NCBI RefSeq assembly: GCF_037126465.1
Contig: NC_088210.1
Span: forward strand, 22,469,511 to 22,533,510
Direction of reading: 5' to 3'
Length of the DNA stretch: 64,000 nucleotides
From: Ornithodoros turicata
Lineage: Eukaryota > Arthropoda > Arachnida > Ixodida > Argasidae
This document shows, in pieces, positions 12,101 to 23,138 of the stretch. A program made the translations under genes and the position numbers. How positions within the stretch are numbered: position 1 is the first letter of the stretch; every line of letters begins with the position of its first letter. The notes below the pieces were generated by a model that saw only the letters and a list, made by a program, of their open reading frames with translations, was not told the origin of the DNA and searched no databases.

Positions 12101-13320
12101 CCTTTCTTCAACTGCCATGATTCAATATGCACCCTCTTCAAGGAGAAATAATTTTGGAACTTTTCACTAGTCTACAAGTCTACACTATTCTGTTGTTTTG
12201 GAAATCTGTCAGCCAGTCGCTCAAAAGGTGGCCACTTGACCAACAAACAAAGTTGCCGTCTGCACCCCTTAAATGTTGATGTCACTGGTCAGGTTGAAGG
12301 CGTCGAAGGAAAAAAGAAACACTGATAAAACCTTTCTAAACGAGAAAAAAGAAGTGGAGTGTTTTTCTTCTTGCAGGACAATAACGTGGAGCGTGCAATC
12401 GACTGGATTTTCAGTCATGCCAATGAGTTGGACTCCTCATCTATGGAAGTTGCTGCGGAAGTCCCAGTTGGTCCCAACATTAAGGATGGACCTGGAAGTA
12501 AGTAACCGTCTGCTCGTCTACTCATTGTATATTACAATTCCTTTGGTTGTATAAGGTGTGTGTGTGTTTGCCCTGTGTGCTGAGGTAAATCTTCTATCGT
12601 GTATGTTATTACATTACAAAAACTAAAATAACTGCAGTGTGACTGCTGGCCGTACTGCATATATGCAGTTCCAGGTACTCTGTTAGGGACCATACTGTGC
12701 CTTTGTGTGAAAAACTTAGTAGAAAAGGACGCAGACGCAGACTGCAGAATAAAGGGCCTGGGGAAAATCTGAATTTTTGTTATATATGCTGGCTAACTTG
12801 GACTGTCTTTATGGCACCGGGAAGTTCAACTGTATCTGATTAAAACGGCTAACACACCCACTTCTCTGCAAAAAGACAGACTACCAGACACATTTAAATA
12901 AATAAGAGAATACATTAAAATTAAATTGAAAATTAAATAAATAAATAAATAAATTTCAACATAGACAAGGAACATATTTCGACTGCCTTGCCTCCAGACA
13001 TACCTCTATTGCCTTCCTCCTCCCGTAGCCGATCCTTCCAGAAACACCCTGTCACAGTTATTTGCGGATATAGTACATGTGTAGCTGTTGCTAGTGCCAG
13101 TTCAATGAGACCATCATTTTTGGCATCGAAAACAGAGTATCAGCTGGCTGCATTCATCAGCCATATGGGTACCTCTACAATGGTAGGCCACTACGTGTGC
13201 CACATTTTGAAAGAAGGCAGATGGGTGATCTACAATGACAACAAGGTTGCCGAGTCGGAGTGCCCGCCGAAGGACCTCGCATACCTCTACCTGTACCGGA
13301 GGGTCTCGGCGTCCTCGTGA
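3178..13320 (+). CDS. USP5: Ubiquitin carboxyl-terminal hydrolase 5 (isopeptidase T), complete
   Basis: Cysteine deubiquitinase that disassembles unanchored polyubiquitin. Exons: 3178-3285, 3714-3839, 3895-3949, 4037-4158, 4270-4376, 4471-4706, 5019-5113, 5231-5424, 7577-7648, 7705-7789, 8639-8761, 8875-9028, 9496-9553, 9633-9755, 9892-9980, 10274-10390, 10901-11044, 11127-11260, 12377-12497, 13136-13320 (TGA). All phases join; total 815 residues, close to the vertebrate 835-858. ATG at 3178 starts [10 protein letters not shown] and leads straight into the conserved FSFDTP/ESEGGLY junction. The ZnF-UBP finger has C194, C197, C214 and H227 with [11 protein letters not shown]. The catalytic Cys box GNSCYLNS (C330) is in exon 8 and the His box GHYVCH (H773) in the last exon. 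UBA1 ([16 protein letters not shown]) is in exon 17 and UBA2 ([14 protein letters not shown]) in exons 18-19. The linker before UBA1 is shorter than in vertebrates. Intron 1 needs a GC donor. USP13 is the paralogue in vertebrates; USP5 fits better because the catalytic and zinc residues are intact. Confidence 0.96.
5671..6141. mobile_element. Fold-back repeat element in USP5 intron 8
   Basis: A unit containing AAATTGGGCTGTTTGG and AATCGCTAAAAACCCC occurs twice in direct orientation with a 112-base period (5671 and 5783). A reverse-complement copy of its last about 75 bases lies at 6062-6137 (TGTCAGTTCAGTGG to GGGGTTTTTAGCGATTTTA). The two outer arms could pair around about 170 bases of unrelated sequence. 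It looks like a non-autonomous DNA transposon or MITE with a duplicated left arm. No coding capacity and no clear target duplication were seen. Confidence 0.6.
6390..7247 (+). mobile_element. Decayed hAT-like DNA transposon in USP5 intron 8
   Basis: Both sides carry A/T-rich sub-terminal repeats built from GAATATTCG-like words (6395-6475 and 7160-7235). The right side ends in GCACACCCCTA, the reverse complement of the TAGGGGTGTGC type of terminus, which also bounds the element at 19477-20957 (TAGAGGTGTGC). The inside contains a broken transposase segment, listed separately. The left boundary is not clear, so the start is approximate. Family assignment rests on the transposase fragment and termini. 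Confidence 0.55.
6832..6966 (+). pseudogene. hAT transposase fragment (ZBED-like), broken
   Basis: In one frame this stretch reads [18 protein letters not shown] followed by [14 protein letters not shown] and then a TAA at 6964. hAT transposases have a conserved TDLWTS segment followed by a YISLTAHYI-like segment in their RNase-H fold catalytic core. The match is clear in spacing and key residues (Asp and Trp of TSDLW, the aromatic/His positions after it). Only about 45 codons remain. No intact start, zinc finger or dimerisation domain is present, so this is a relic, not a gene. Confidence 0.6.
8182..8217. repeat. Short tandem duplication (21-base unit, two copies)
   Basis: TTCTGCAAGTTGCATGAAC appears twice in a row with a 21-base period inside USP5 intron 10. 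It has no coding role. Confidence 0.7.
10084..10215. repeat. Tandem duplication, 65-base period, USP5 intron 15
   Basis: The string TTAAATGAAGGAGTATCTCT occurs at 10091 and again at 10156. The flanking AAAAAA before it and GCCACTTT after it are also repeated. It is a recent local duplication in the intron. Confidence 0.75.
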
Positions 13321-13939
13321 CTAGCAACTCCTCCTCAGAAGCGCCTCAAGAAAGATCACCAGCCTACTTGATTGTGGCACTCCAAAGACGAAGTGGATAA
13401 TTGTTCATTCAGTAAAGTGAACTAAACCTCACGACGTGACACTCGTACTTGAAGTAGCAGCATTTTCTTTTTCTTTTTTCAGTGTTACTGCTACCCTATT
13501 TGCTCCAGGAATTACAGAGATACCTTTGTGTAATGTAACATTATCATACGGAACGCCTGGCTTTCGCATGGCATTGGCAGAGGAGGGATACATGAGGAGA
13601 CTAACTACAGCATTGTAAACAACGAAATATAATGTTTTTTTGTTTTGTTTTATAAAAATGTGTCTTGGGCTTCTGAGGTTTTGGGTTGGACTCTGCCTAT
13701 CGAGCTGTGTTAAAAAAGATTGAGCGGCATTGGATTGAAGTGTTGTGCGTTCCTGGCCTGATTATTTATGGCATTGTGTCATGCTCTTATTCCCACCATT
13801 TCTGTACATATATAAAGCTTCTGCTGAGGAGGAGAAAAGTGCTACTTTTTATATGTGTGATGGTGCAGGAAACAAATTCCTGCTAAACGGGGACAAAAAT
13901 ATCTGCATTTCTTAGAATGGGCTACAGATTTGGAGCTTG

Positions 13940-13945
13940 AATAAA
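13940..13945 (+). terminator. Probable polyadenylation signal of USP5
   Basis: AATAAA about 620 bases after the USP5 stop codon. It is followed within 50 bases by a T-rich tract (from 13976), the arrangement expected downstream of a cleavage site. Confidence 0.55.
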
Positions 13946-16900
13946 GTAAAGTTTATATGACAGTGCAATCTTCTTCTTTTTTTTTTTTTTTTTTTAACCT
14001 TTACTTCAACTTAGACGGTCAGATAGCTTACCAGGATACCGATAAAAGTACTGCAAATGAAAACGACAGTGAGGTGGTGCACGGCCATACTAAGTAGGAA
14101 GCTCGAAGACAGTTCGAAGGAAGCTCTAAGTGACATACAGCCTGAAAAGTTGCATGTAAATATTTCTTTGGGTCAGAAACACGTTCACAAAAATAAGGCC
14201 GCGTAGTGCCTCCCAATAGGGCACTGGCTTTCATATTCATCCGTGGTTTGAACAAGACGTGAAAGTAATGCGTTACATCTTGGTAATGACTAGGGCCCCC
14301 GGTCTTCTGCTGCGGCTGCTTGAAATGGGAAATACTTTGTTTTCTTGGATGATGTGGGGGGGGGGGGAAATAAACATGGATTTAAGGCACTGTTGTGGCT
14401 CAGCATTACATATGATATCTTGTGTTCTCCTCTAACAGCGAATGCCGTCTGCCGCCTACAATCATTTTACACCTGCTGAAAGAGCCTGGAAAGTTTATAG
14501 GAATTGACAAACATTTAATCGCAACAGACTTCAAATTCGGAAGAAGCACCCTCATTCTGTTCCAAAACCCAATTACTGTATTTACTAGCATAATTTGCGC
14601 ACTTTTTCTACCCAAATATGTCTCTGATGTGGTTACGAGATATTCAAACGACGCAAAATTTCAAAAATTTTAGTATGCCGGTCATGCAAGCTCTCGGTAG
14701 AGCCGATATTGATGTTACCACTGCCTTGCGCAAGCGCGAAAGTAGTACTCAAATACCGCGCAGTCGCCAACGGTCGGGAGGCAAAATCCGCTCCGCCGAC
14801 CGAAGCGCCGCTAGTGTTCGTTCTCCAGGCGAATGCCGGTGAAATACGTCGAGACGCTGCTGCGAGACTCCGCTAGTCGCACTTGACAACGATAACCGAA
14901 AGCACGCTATGTTCGCGAACTTTGTCATGTTGTGCTGTAAGGGTTGTCATAGCGTGTTTGTCCAGCGTTTCATTCCGCGTTTTGTAGTTCGAGTGCTTTC
15001 ATCTGTCGATGAAATCATTCACAAGTAGAGATTTTGAAGAAATGGTAATTATTCTCGCTGGCGACGTGGGGGGTAACGCAGTGAATGACCAATCACGTCT
15101 TTTTACAGTGCACACTTCAAACGCCACATGTAATGCAGAAGTAACGGCATCATTTGATAGTAAATGCATCGCTGAGCATGAAAAAGTAATGAGTAATGTG
15201 ATGCACTACTTTACAAAATTGTAGTGTGTAATGGTAATTTATCGCAAAATACAAGTAATTTCCCCAACTCTGGTGGGAACAGATATACTGCTTGCTTGCA
15301 ACACATACTGCTTGGAAGGCATGCTTCTAGCTAGGGGTGTTAAATCTATAGAAATATTTAACTGCTGGGAAAAAAATGGCAGTACTGCATGTTTTTATCT
15401 TTTTGTTGTCTCGTTATTGTTGAAAAGCTAATATGAAATTTTCAGTCTTGGGGAGGCTTACGACATGGTTAGATTTATTATCGAGAGCGACCAGATTAGG
15501 GAACGCAAATTTCGACTTATAAATTGTAAACATAGGTTATGCATGTAGATTACATGGATATGCTTTGTGTAGCGTGCAGTAATCCGCAAATATGACGAGG
15601 TTAGCCCGACATGACTATTAGCGCAAATCCTCACTAGAACTAGCAGCTCTTGCGGAGGAACGCAGGTGACCTGGGGCTCGACTGGGATTGCTTTGTGCTC
15701 TGTTGAGGAACCTTATTACGAGATCAAAACCATTAAATGCCTCGCCAATGAAGCCAATAAAGGCGCTCTTTTTTCGTCATATCAAATGTGGTTTTCGTAC
15801 GAATAAAACTACTTGCACATAACGTCACGCGCCGCCCGTTGCAGATCTGAATTAAATAAGAGGTCAAGAATTAGAAAGTATGTTATGTCCCTACTGAAAA
15901 GTCATATATGTTGATCCTATACATATGATGTTATTGGATGTAGGACATATAAGTGATACAGGTACCACAGGAGTTATAGGATGTATAGGATCAATATATT
16001 TATTATAGGAGATGTAGGACCCGTGTCTCCTATATTACCTGTACACTGCGTGTATGAGGACACGGCATGGAATTTGGCTGTGGTGATACATGCATACATA
16101 TGCAATGTACAAAAATAATACAATAAAATGCCTTCTACTTCCCTGAAAATTCTTTATTAACATCATAGACCATTTTTTACATTCAAGGGCACAGCTGTAA
16201 AGGCACAGCAAGTAACTTCAAAGTAATTCGTTGCTTCTCAAAAGTAGCTCAGGAACTTACCTGTCATGCATGTCATATTACCTGTGACTTGGTTTGTAGC
16301 TTCGTTACATTTCTCTTTTTCTTTCATTTTTTTCACAGTAATTTAACTGGTAGAGAGTTCTCTCTGTCGAGTAACTTCTCCGTCTATCCCAACACCACGC
16401 AACCTTCGTATCTTTCTATCCGACTTCGTCGCAGAGATCCATTCGTTCACCTAACTCACTTGCGCAACCCAACACAGCTCCTCAACTAAGGTTGTCCACC
16501 ATTTTTCCGCAATTTTTTCCACCCACGCATGTGTTGACCCTAGTATCAACTTATTTATTGACTCTAGTAGTTGACCCAGTAATAGTTGACCCCAGTTGAC
16601 CCTAACCGTTCAAAATACAATGCCAATGATGAGGACGGCGCCCCAGAAGAACAGTCTCTGTTCGAAATATGGGCGGCTCTCGTCCTGAGGCGTTTCCCTC
16701 AACCTTTAATTACCGGTCCGCCAGATTTTCTACCCGTCTACCTGCACCGAGTACGCCTTGGGCCACGCGTGCTCACTGCCCCTTTAAAGTGCTGCCGCAG
16801 ATTGCTACATAAATTATATGTTCGTTTTATTTCCTATTCCAAACCAACGTCGCTCAAAGACCCAAAGATATAAATGACGTCAGCGTACATTACACGCTTT

Positions 16901-18991
16901 CCACGAATCAATCGATCGGTCAATCAATCCACGAATTTTTTAAATATCTCGCAAAATTTCATTGTTAAATTCGTGTTCTCCCAGAGTACCTAGGCAGTGT
17001 CCCCGGGAGGTCCGGCGTCTGTCCGCTAGCAACGGCGCGCGTCTCCGCTCTCCGCCCCATGTTTGAAAAACTGCCAGCACCTGTGGTGACGAGACGGAAA
17101 TCCGACTTCGCGGAGAAATGTTGCCAGACACGGTGCAAATTAGGCATCTCGTGACCGTATGTTTCCCAGAGACTAGAAAGTGACATGTTGATATTGGTGC
17201 CGAGAAGTTTGGGAGTCGCCCCCTGGTGTTCACTGAACAAACCATGTCGTGGGAACATTCTCGGGCAGTATCCGCGCATTGCATTGCGCATCAAGGCATT
17301 GCGCGTGTAAGCGGCTGCCCAGCTATCATCTTTCCTGATAATGCATATGACAAAAGCGACGTGTGTTCCAAGTAAGCCGCGTTTTCATTCCAACGTGACA
17401 GTTTTTACTGCAAGTGAGAGAACCGAAACCGAAGCAGGGATCCCCACCAAGAGGCGCCACTGTGCCGTCCTGTGTGTGTGTGTCGTGGGGATCCTAGGTT
17501 CAGTTTCGAACCATCCAATGATTTTGCCCGCAACGGCCACGATCCGTTCTTTGCCATCTGTTCGACATTCAGTCAGCACGGCCCCAAAAAGAATCGGGAC
17601 CGCACGTGTTTCAGTGAAATTGTTTCCCTGCATGTCGATCTCTACTCCCACCCGCAACCCCTCTTCGACTCGACCGATATATGTATACGGGCCGGCCGTG
17701 ACCTAGGCAGCTTTCACTGTGACCCGGTTACGTGATGGAATACGGGTCACTTTATCTGAGCCTTTTGTTTTTTTTTGTTTTTAAATGGCCTCGCCCGATT
17801 GAATGAATGAAAGGGAAGTATAATAGACCGGTAGCAATAATCATTATGAATCGGGTGGACTGCAATCGAGAACTGATTCGACACAGCCTTGGCGGCACAA
17901 TCTTTCAGTAATAGTTCGTTCACTCGTATAGTTTAAACACTCTAAGAAAGAAAAGAAAAGGGGGTAATTTTAGTCCTTTTGGAGACTATAAATGCGTTGC
18001 CACAAAGATCAGTGCCCTTAGGGAGTCGATGCATGGCACTAAATGAATGTCACACGGTACGGCATTTAACGCTCTCTTCTAACAGCCCCGAATACATGAT
18101 TCGTGTGCATTAATGAAAATATTTTGAATTATGCCGTCAACCACGATATGTCGAGTGTCCTAAACTCTCGCGACATTCATAGGGCGCACTCTCGTAAGAA
18201 AGAACAGCGAACTATTTCCTCCTCTGTGTGGATGGAAAATTGTTGAGGTATCCAAGTTATGTTAGCCTTGTTCCATCAAATACACGAAGAGCACATATTT
18301 ACGTAGATTGTCGAGCGAAGCCATTTGCGAAGTTCGGTGACTATTTGCAGTCTTGGGGGGTAAATGTCGGAGTTAGGGGACTAAAACGGGGAGTATAATT
18401 GCAATTTAGGGGACTAAAAGCCGCAATTACTCCCCGTTTTACTGCTTTTCTTCTACAAACTTGCTTGCTTTGTATGGGTTTCTTGTGTGCGACGAACTCT
18501 AACGGTGTGGAATAGAACGAAGTGGAAAGATAAAAGGTACGCTGCTCGTTCAATTTCTTAAAAAAAAAAAAAAAACTCTTTGTAGAACATGCGAATCACT
18601 TTCAACATCTAACACGTAATCAAAAATAAATAAATAAATTCAACATATCTCAGATTCCGCAGAATAGTGCTTTCGGGGAAGTTGGGGAAACCCAGAGGGA
18701 TAATTAGGGATTTTTAGTGGATCGTTCCGGATAAAACAGTTTGCGAACGCTCTTGACACTGCCCAACCGGTGAATAACACGTCTCTACGCGGTACCGTTT
18801 CGGGGCCCCGTTTGTGAGAAAATGATTCAGTGAAATTCCCTCGTGAGGGAAAAGCGTTAACGGGCTACCACGCCCCTTTGAAAACGGAGGGTTTCGCATC
18901 GGCGGAGAATTATTTGCTTAATTTCCTGGGAAGCGTTTCCCAGTACAGTGGAGTACAAGTACTATTCAAAAATGTGGTCACAGTCAGCATA
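13946..18991. other. Intergenic stretch, no recognised gene
   Basis: No open frame here resembles a protein I know, and none is joined to another by convincing splice sites. Visible items: short TTGACCC repeats at about 16530-16610; a partly palindromic TATAGGA-rich stretch at 15900-16040; and, at about 17945 and 18350-18440, sequences with TTTAGTCCC and GGGGAGTA words that recur at about 37370 and 37765, so they are dispersed-repeat debris. Around 14700-14850 and 16990-17280 the DNA is richer in CpG, which might mark regulatory or retrotransposon-derived DNA. That is speculation. Confidence 0.5.
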
Positions 18992-19476
18992 CAGGGTGTT
19001 TCACCTAAAGTGAAAAAAAAAAAGAAAGAAAAAAAAAAGAATCCTCACTGGCGACATTCTCGCCGGAGGATTGTGGGACTTTCGGCAATCACCTTCTGGA
19101 AACTTTTGCCGCCATTGGGGAAGGCTTTGGATAGTTTATTATTGAGGGAATTTTTTTTTCTTCAGATGAACATTGAAAAGCAGTGATGGCCAGTAGTTAA
19201 CTACATGTAGTTAAACTACTAGTTAAACTATCTGATTGTAGTTAAAAAGTAGTTATCAACTACTTGCAGAAATGTAGTGGCAACTACTAGTTAAACTACT
19301 ATTTTAAGTAGTTAACTACAGTAGTTAGGTTACTGAAGGCGCCAACTACTTCCAATTTTGCCGGAAGCTTTAGGGCACGATTGTGCTTCCGAATTTTGCC
19401 TTGAGCTACTTGTTTGATGAGAACGGGGGTGCAGAGCAATTGTGTCGTGCATGTGTACTAAACCTTCACTTTTAAT

Positions 19477-20957
19477 TAGAGGTGTGCGAATATTGAAATT
19501 TTCGAATACGAATCGAATATCGAATATCACACATAGGATAACGGCTTCTAAGAGTTAATTAAGTTAATTAAGCCCCGAAAACAAGCATCGTCACAGTTGT
19601 GTTCTGCTGATCCTTAGAAAAATGTCCCAAGTGCTAATGAGGAATATGTATTAATGTTTTTGCTTAGCATAGGGCATACATGCTTATACGCACATGTACA
19701 GTAAGATTATTTTTACAATGAAACAGTGTGCTGTTCTCATGAGGCAAGCTGAAAACCGCAAGAAAAAACTTTCATTTCAAAAATCTTTCATGAACAGTGA
19801 ACACCTGTGTTGGCATTGTAAAGTGCTGGTGAAACAGACAGAATGTAAGTGAAGAGCAATGACATGTTCAGAGTGTGGGATGATTTAGTGATGAGCACCT
19901 CAGAAGGAAAATGATGGTGGCAAGTGGTCTCACGCGTGACATCACGCGTGAGACCATCGTTACTTACGGTAATGCATAGTTTGGAACGGCCTCATGCATT
20001 ATAGCGCAGTAAAACTGCGATCCTCGACGATGTTGTATGGCTGTATCACGCGTGATTGTTTCCGCGACGTTCGTATTCAGCGCTCCTTTCATTTCACGGC
20101 GGAAATCTGCGCGCGGGCTTCAAACTTCGTCGCGCCGACGACGACGCGCGTGAGTCGCGAGCAAAATCGCTCCGTGAAGGTCCGGCTTAAGGCTATATAT
20201 GCGTCTTGCTATCATCTGTAACAACAGCTAGCGCAGTTTCAACTGACTGCAGCGTTACTGTCGCCCTAGTTGGCGCTTTCATACGGTCGCAGAGCGCCGA
20301 AGTTGGAGAAACTATGTCGAAATATCAACACGTCCCACTCCTCGATTATCGCCGTCATCGCACGCGACCATGATTCTATCATATATCGCTGACAACCACA
20401 AAACGAAACCGAAAAAGACGCATTCGAAACGCAGGTTTTGGCTGTGCATGCAATTGGACGCTGAACAGCGGTGTTCGGCTCAACGTCAACAAAATTTCGA
20501 TATTTAACCGTAATTTCAACGAACTGTAGGCCTCATACGAATGTTCAGCGTTCGCTAGCAATCCACTAAAGCCGCGACAGTGCTGACGATGTATGAAACG
20601 TACCGCGGTCTCGGGTTTCGCTGGGGCGGACTCTAAAATGGCGACTGCACACAACTCCGTACTAGTTTCGGTTTCGGTTACCGAACGTATAGCGACGCAT
20701 TCGCAAACGAGCGTACCTGGGAAGCTCCGCGCGTCGCTTTGCAGCTGTTCTACTATTCATGTTCGTCGCCACAACGTACAAATTCCAGTGCGCAGCCCGA
20801 AACAGCTTCGGAATAAGTTGCTGTGATATGCGAAAAAAAATCGAATACATATTCGAACTTTTACGAATACACGAAAACTTCGAATATCAAATTTTCGAAT
20901 ATGAATATGAACCGAATATCGCAAATATCCGAAATTTCGAATATTTGCATACCTCTA
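19477..20957. mobile_element. hAT-type element with GAATATTCG termini, innermost of the nest
   Basis: Left terminus TAGAGGTGTGCGAATATT and right terminus AATATTTGCATACCTCTA are inverted repeats, flanked by CTTTTAAT (19469-19476) and CATTTAAT (20958-20965), an 8-base duplication with one mismatch. Sub-terminal GAATATCGAAT-like words lie at both ends. The 1.48-kb inside has only short open frames and no transposase motif I could find, so it is non-autonomous. The same terminus type appears at 6390-7247 with a transposase relic. Confidence 0.8.
19926..19955. repeat. Perfect 30-base palindrome inside the inner hAT element
   Basis: GGTCTCACGCGTGA and its exact reverse complement are separated by two bases. 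It could form a cruciform or serve as a protein-binding site within the transposon. Function is unknown. Confidence 0.8.
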
Positions 20958-22259
20958 CATTTAATGCTTGTCTAGTGAAGCCTCATATGCTGTGAAATAA
21001 TTCTGCAACTTAGTTTATCGCGTAGGCATAGAAAGAATCCCGCCGCAAGCTTTGTATGTGACGATCGTAGCAATGGCCTGAGCCAAAGTTTATTATTGCT
21101 TGTGGTTGATATTTAGGTGTCCAAGAACACTACAAGGGATTGGTGTTGGTGGACAACCTTAAGTAGTTATAGATGTAGTTAAACTACATTGCAGTAGTTA
21201 AAAAAGTAGTTTTAACTACTCCCCTGAAAAGTAGTTGAACTACTAGTTAAACTACTCAATCACAAAGTAGTTAGTAGTTATAGTTAAACTACTGTAGAAG
21301 TAGTTAGTGGCCATCACTGTTGAAAAGCGATCCTCACTTTTTTTACAGAAATATGAAGTCCTCCACGGATAACTGCAGGCCCAACAAAAACTATGCGCAG
21401 TATCGCAACAGAAACAGTCGAAAAAAAAAAAAGTGAAAATTACACTTTAGCCCCGCCTGCATGATTGTCGCAAAGAAGCGCACAGGAAATGTGCGTCTGA
21501 AAGAGAAAGTGTTCCCGCCTTCACCTGTTTTGCCTTCTTTGTGATAAGACGGTTGTTTTGTTTCTTTAGTAATAATCGTGCGCTCTTCTTTGCGACAATC
21601 AAGCAGGCTGGGCTAAAACGTTTTTTTTTTTTTTTTTTTTACTATTTCTGTCGCGATACTGTGCATAGGTTTTGTTGGGTCTGTAGTTATCCGTGGAGGA
21701 CTTCATATTTCTGTAAAAAAAGTGACGTTCGCTTGGCAATTTTCAAAGTTCAATTGACAAAAATAAATTTACCTCAATTATAAACTGTGCAAAGCCTTCC
21801 TAAATGGAGGCAAAACTTTCCAGAAGGTAATTGCCGAAAGTCCCACAATCCTCCGGCGAGTACGTCGCGCCAGTTCGAATTTTTTTATCACATTGGGTGA
21901 AACAGCCTGTATATTCTGTATACTTCAAGTGTATCACTGTCAACGATGACCTGGACGTGCCGACGGCATGGACGGCATGGACGTGCCGATGGCGTGGACG
22001 GCATGGTGGTGATTGGGGTGATCGCTTTCCATGCCGAGACTTGGTGGATGCGACGCGGGTTGGAATCCCCGCACCGGCAGATTTGAAAGGTGTTTGAACA
22101 CCCGGCTGAGAGGGCATGCGGCTTCACCCCGAAAACACACCCAGTGAGCATCTGTCAGTCCGTGTGGACAGGTGCACGTGCACCTCGATCTACGAACAAG
22201 CAAAGTTGCTCGCGGTAGCTATAAAGAGCGCACACGTCGGGAAATTTTAGAAGTTTTGT

Positions 22260-22750
22260 TATATTGCCAACATGAGTTTTGATATATGTCACCGCTCCTT
22301 CTATGAATATTCGTCGGAAGACATAGTAATGTCTACAATTGATCCTCCAGATTGCCGCAGTGACGGCATCTGGGAGAGTCGACTTGTCTCAAGCGGTAGG
22401 GCCGCTGAGCTGTGAAAGCCAGATTGAGTCGAATTCGACGAATTAATGCAGCGTCTCGATGGGAGGTGTGCCGTGGCATACGGAAAGCGAGCGTTGGATC
22501 AACTCTTGCAAGACTAGAGGGGGGAGGGAGAGAAGAATGTCAGTTGTCATTGGGCGGGAAGCCGGGGGTGCCACTAGACGTCGAAGAATGGGTAGACGGA
22601 TGCAATAGTCGTTCGTCTCCTAGATGGGAGGGTGCTGCTTCTGCGGCGCTGTCAACCTGTTCATTCCCCACGACACCACGATGGGATGGAGCATACTGGA
22701 GAACCAGCCTGTGTCCTGCTTCGTACACATGCTGGTATATACCATATGCG
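22260..22750 (-). pseudogene. Non-LTR retrotransposon fragment (RNase H to 3' domain), minus strand
   Basis: On the minus strand a frame reads EAGHRLVLQYAPSHRGVVGN followed by EQVDSAAEAA. This is the final part of the RNase H domain typical of Jockey/R1-like non-LTR elements (PSHxGxxGNExxD). Further along, another frame gives RRIRLNLAFTAQRPYRLRQV and then SPRCRHCGNLEDQL with an in-frame stop. It matches the RxRLxxxxT...CxxCG...E pattern that follows RNase H in such elements. Frame changes and a stop show that it is dead. No reverse-transcriptase part is present here. Confidence 0.7.
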
Positions 22751-22820
22751 ATACACCATTTAAAATGATGTTTTACAAAGCACCCTTCTGTGCGGTGTGT
22801 GTGAAATTTGCAGTCATTTA

Positions 22821-23138
22821 CACCCTGGTCAGACGGCAAACTTAAGGCCGCTAGCGGAACGGCAGTAATTTCACCTGTAGCACAACCGTCATTTCGAATG
22901 ACCTCGTTCCCTCCCCTGGTTTGTTGAAAGTGGGAGGCGTACACATTTTTTGTGACAATTATGCAGTTCATAATTGTCACACACACAAAAAAGGCGGACA
23001 CCTGCTGTTTTCAACAAATCAGGGCAGATAATGACGTCATTCGAAATGATGGTTGCAACTATCATTTGGAACCACAGGGGCTACAGGTCAAGTTACGACC
23101 TTTCCGCTAACGGCCTTAAGTTTGCCGTCTGACTAGGG
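22821..23138. mobile_element. Fold-back element, TA-flanked, with GTCAGACGGCAAAC termini
   Basis: Left end CACCCTGGTCAGACGGCAAA and right end TTTGCCGTCTGACTAGGG are inverted repeats that extend through AACTTAAGGCCG. TA flanks both sides (22819-22820 and 23139-23140). The centre carries TTTTTTGTGACAATTATGC with its mirror, the same core seen in the CACTCT MITE families further right, although the termini differ. It is 318 bases long with no coding capacity. Confidence 0.75.

Larger units (their letters stand above)
19181..21319. mobile_element. hAT-type MITE rich in AGTAGTTAAACTACT, middle element of the nest
   Basis: Terminal inverted repeats CAGTGATGGCCA (19181) and TGGCCATCACTG (ending 21319) are flanked by a perfect 8-base direct repeat TTGAAAAG at 19173-19180 and 21320-21327. 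Eight-base target duplications are characteristic of hAT transposons. The sub-terminal regions (19190-19330 and 21160-21310) consist of repeated GTAGTTAAACTAC-like words. Without the inner insertion it would be about 650 bases, with no coding capacity. It sits inside the TA-flanked element and contains the element at 19477-20957. Confidence 0.85.
18992..21909. mobile_element. TA-flanked MITE, outer element of a three-level nest
   Basis: Left terminus CAGGGTGTTTCACC at 18992 and right terminus GGTGAAACAGCCTG ending at 21909 are inverted repeats with one mismatch, flanked by TA at 18990-18991 and 21910-21911. Inside the ends, the arms repeat each other in inverse orientation: ATCCTCCGGCGAG at about 21848-21860 mirrors CTCGCCGGAGGAT at 19058-19070, and TAACTGCAGGCCCAAC near 21370 has a mirror near 21680. 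The TA flanks suggest a Tc1/mariner-type mechanism (inference). It is interrupted by the element at 19181-21319. Confidence 0.7.

Noticed and set aside
12988..13135. In-frame extension upstream of the last USP5 exon
   Set aside because: The sequence is not family-like, and the AACAG acceptor at 13135 gives the conserved GPGKYQLAAF junction. The upstream open frame is chance.
17244..17376. Short plus-strand frame starting MSWEHSRAVSAH and ending at a GTAAGC-like site
   Set aside because: No homology recognised and no partner exon in phase was found; treated as chance.
22412..22768. 118-codon plus-strand frame
   Set aside because: It is the shadow of the retrotransposon RNase H frame on the minus strand.
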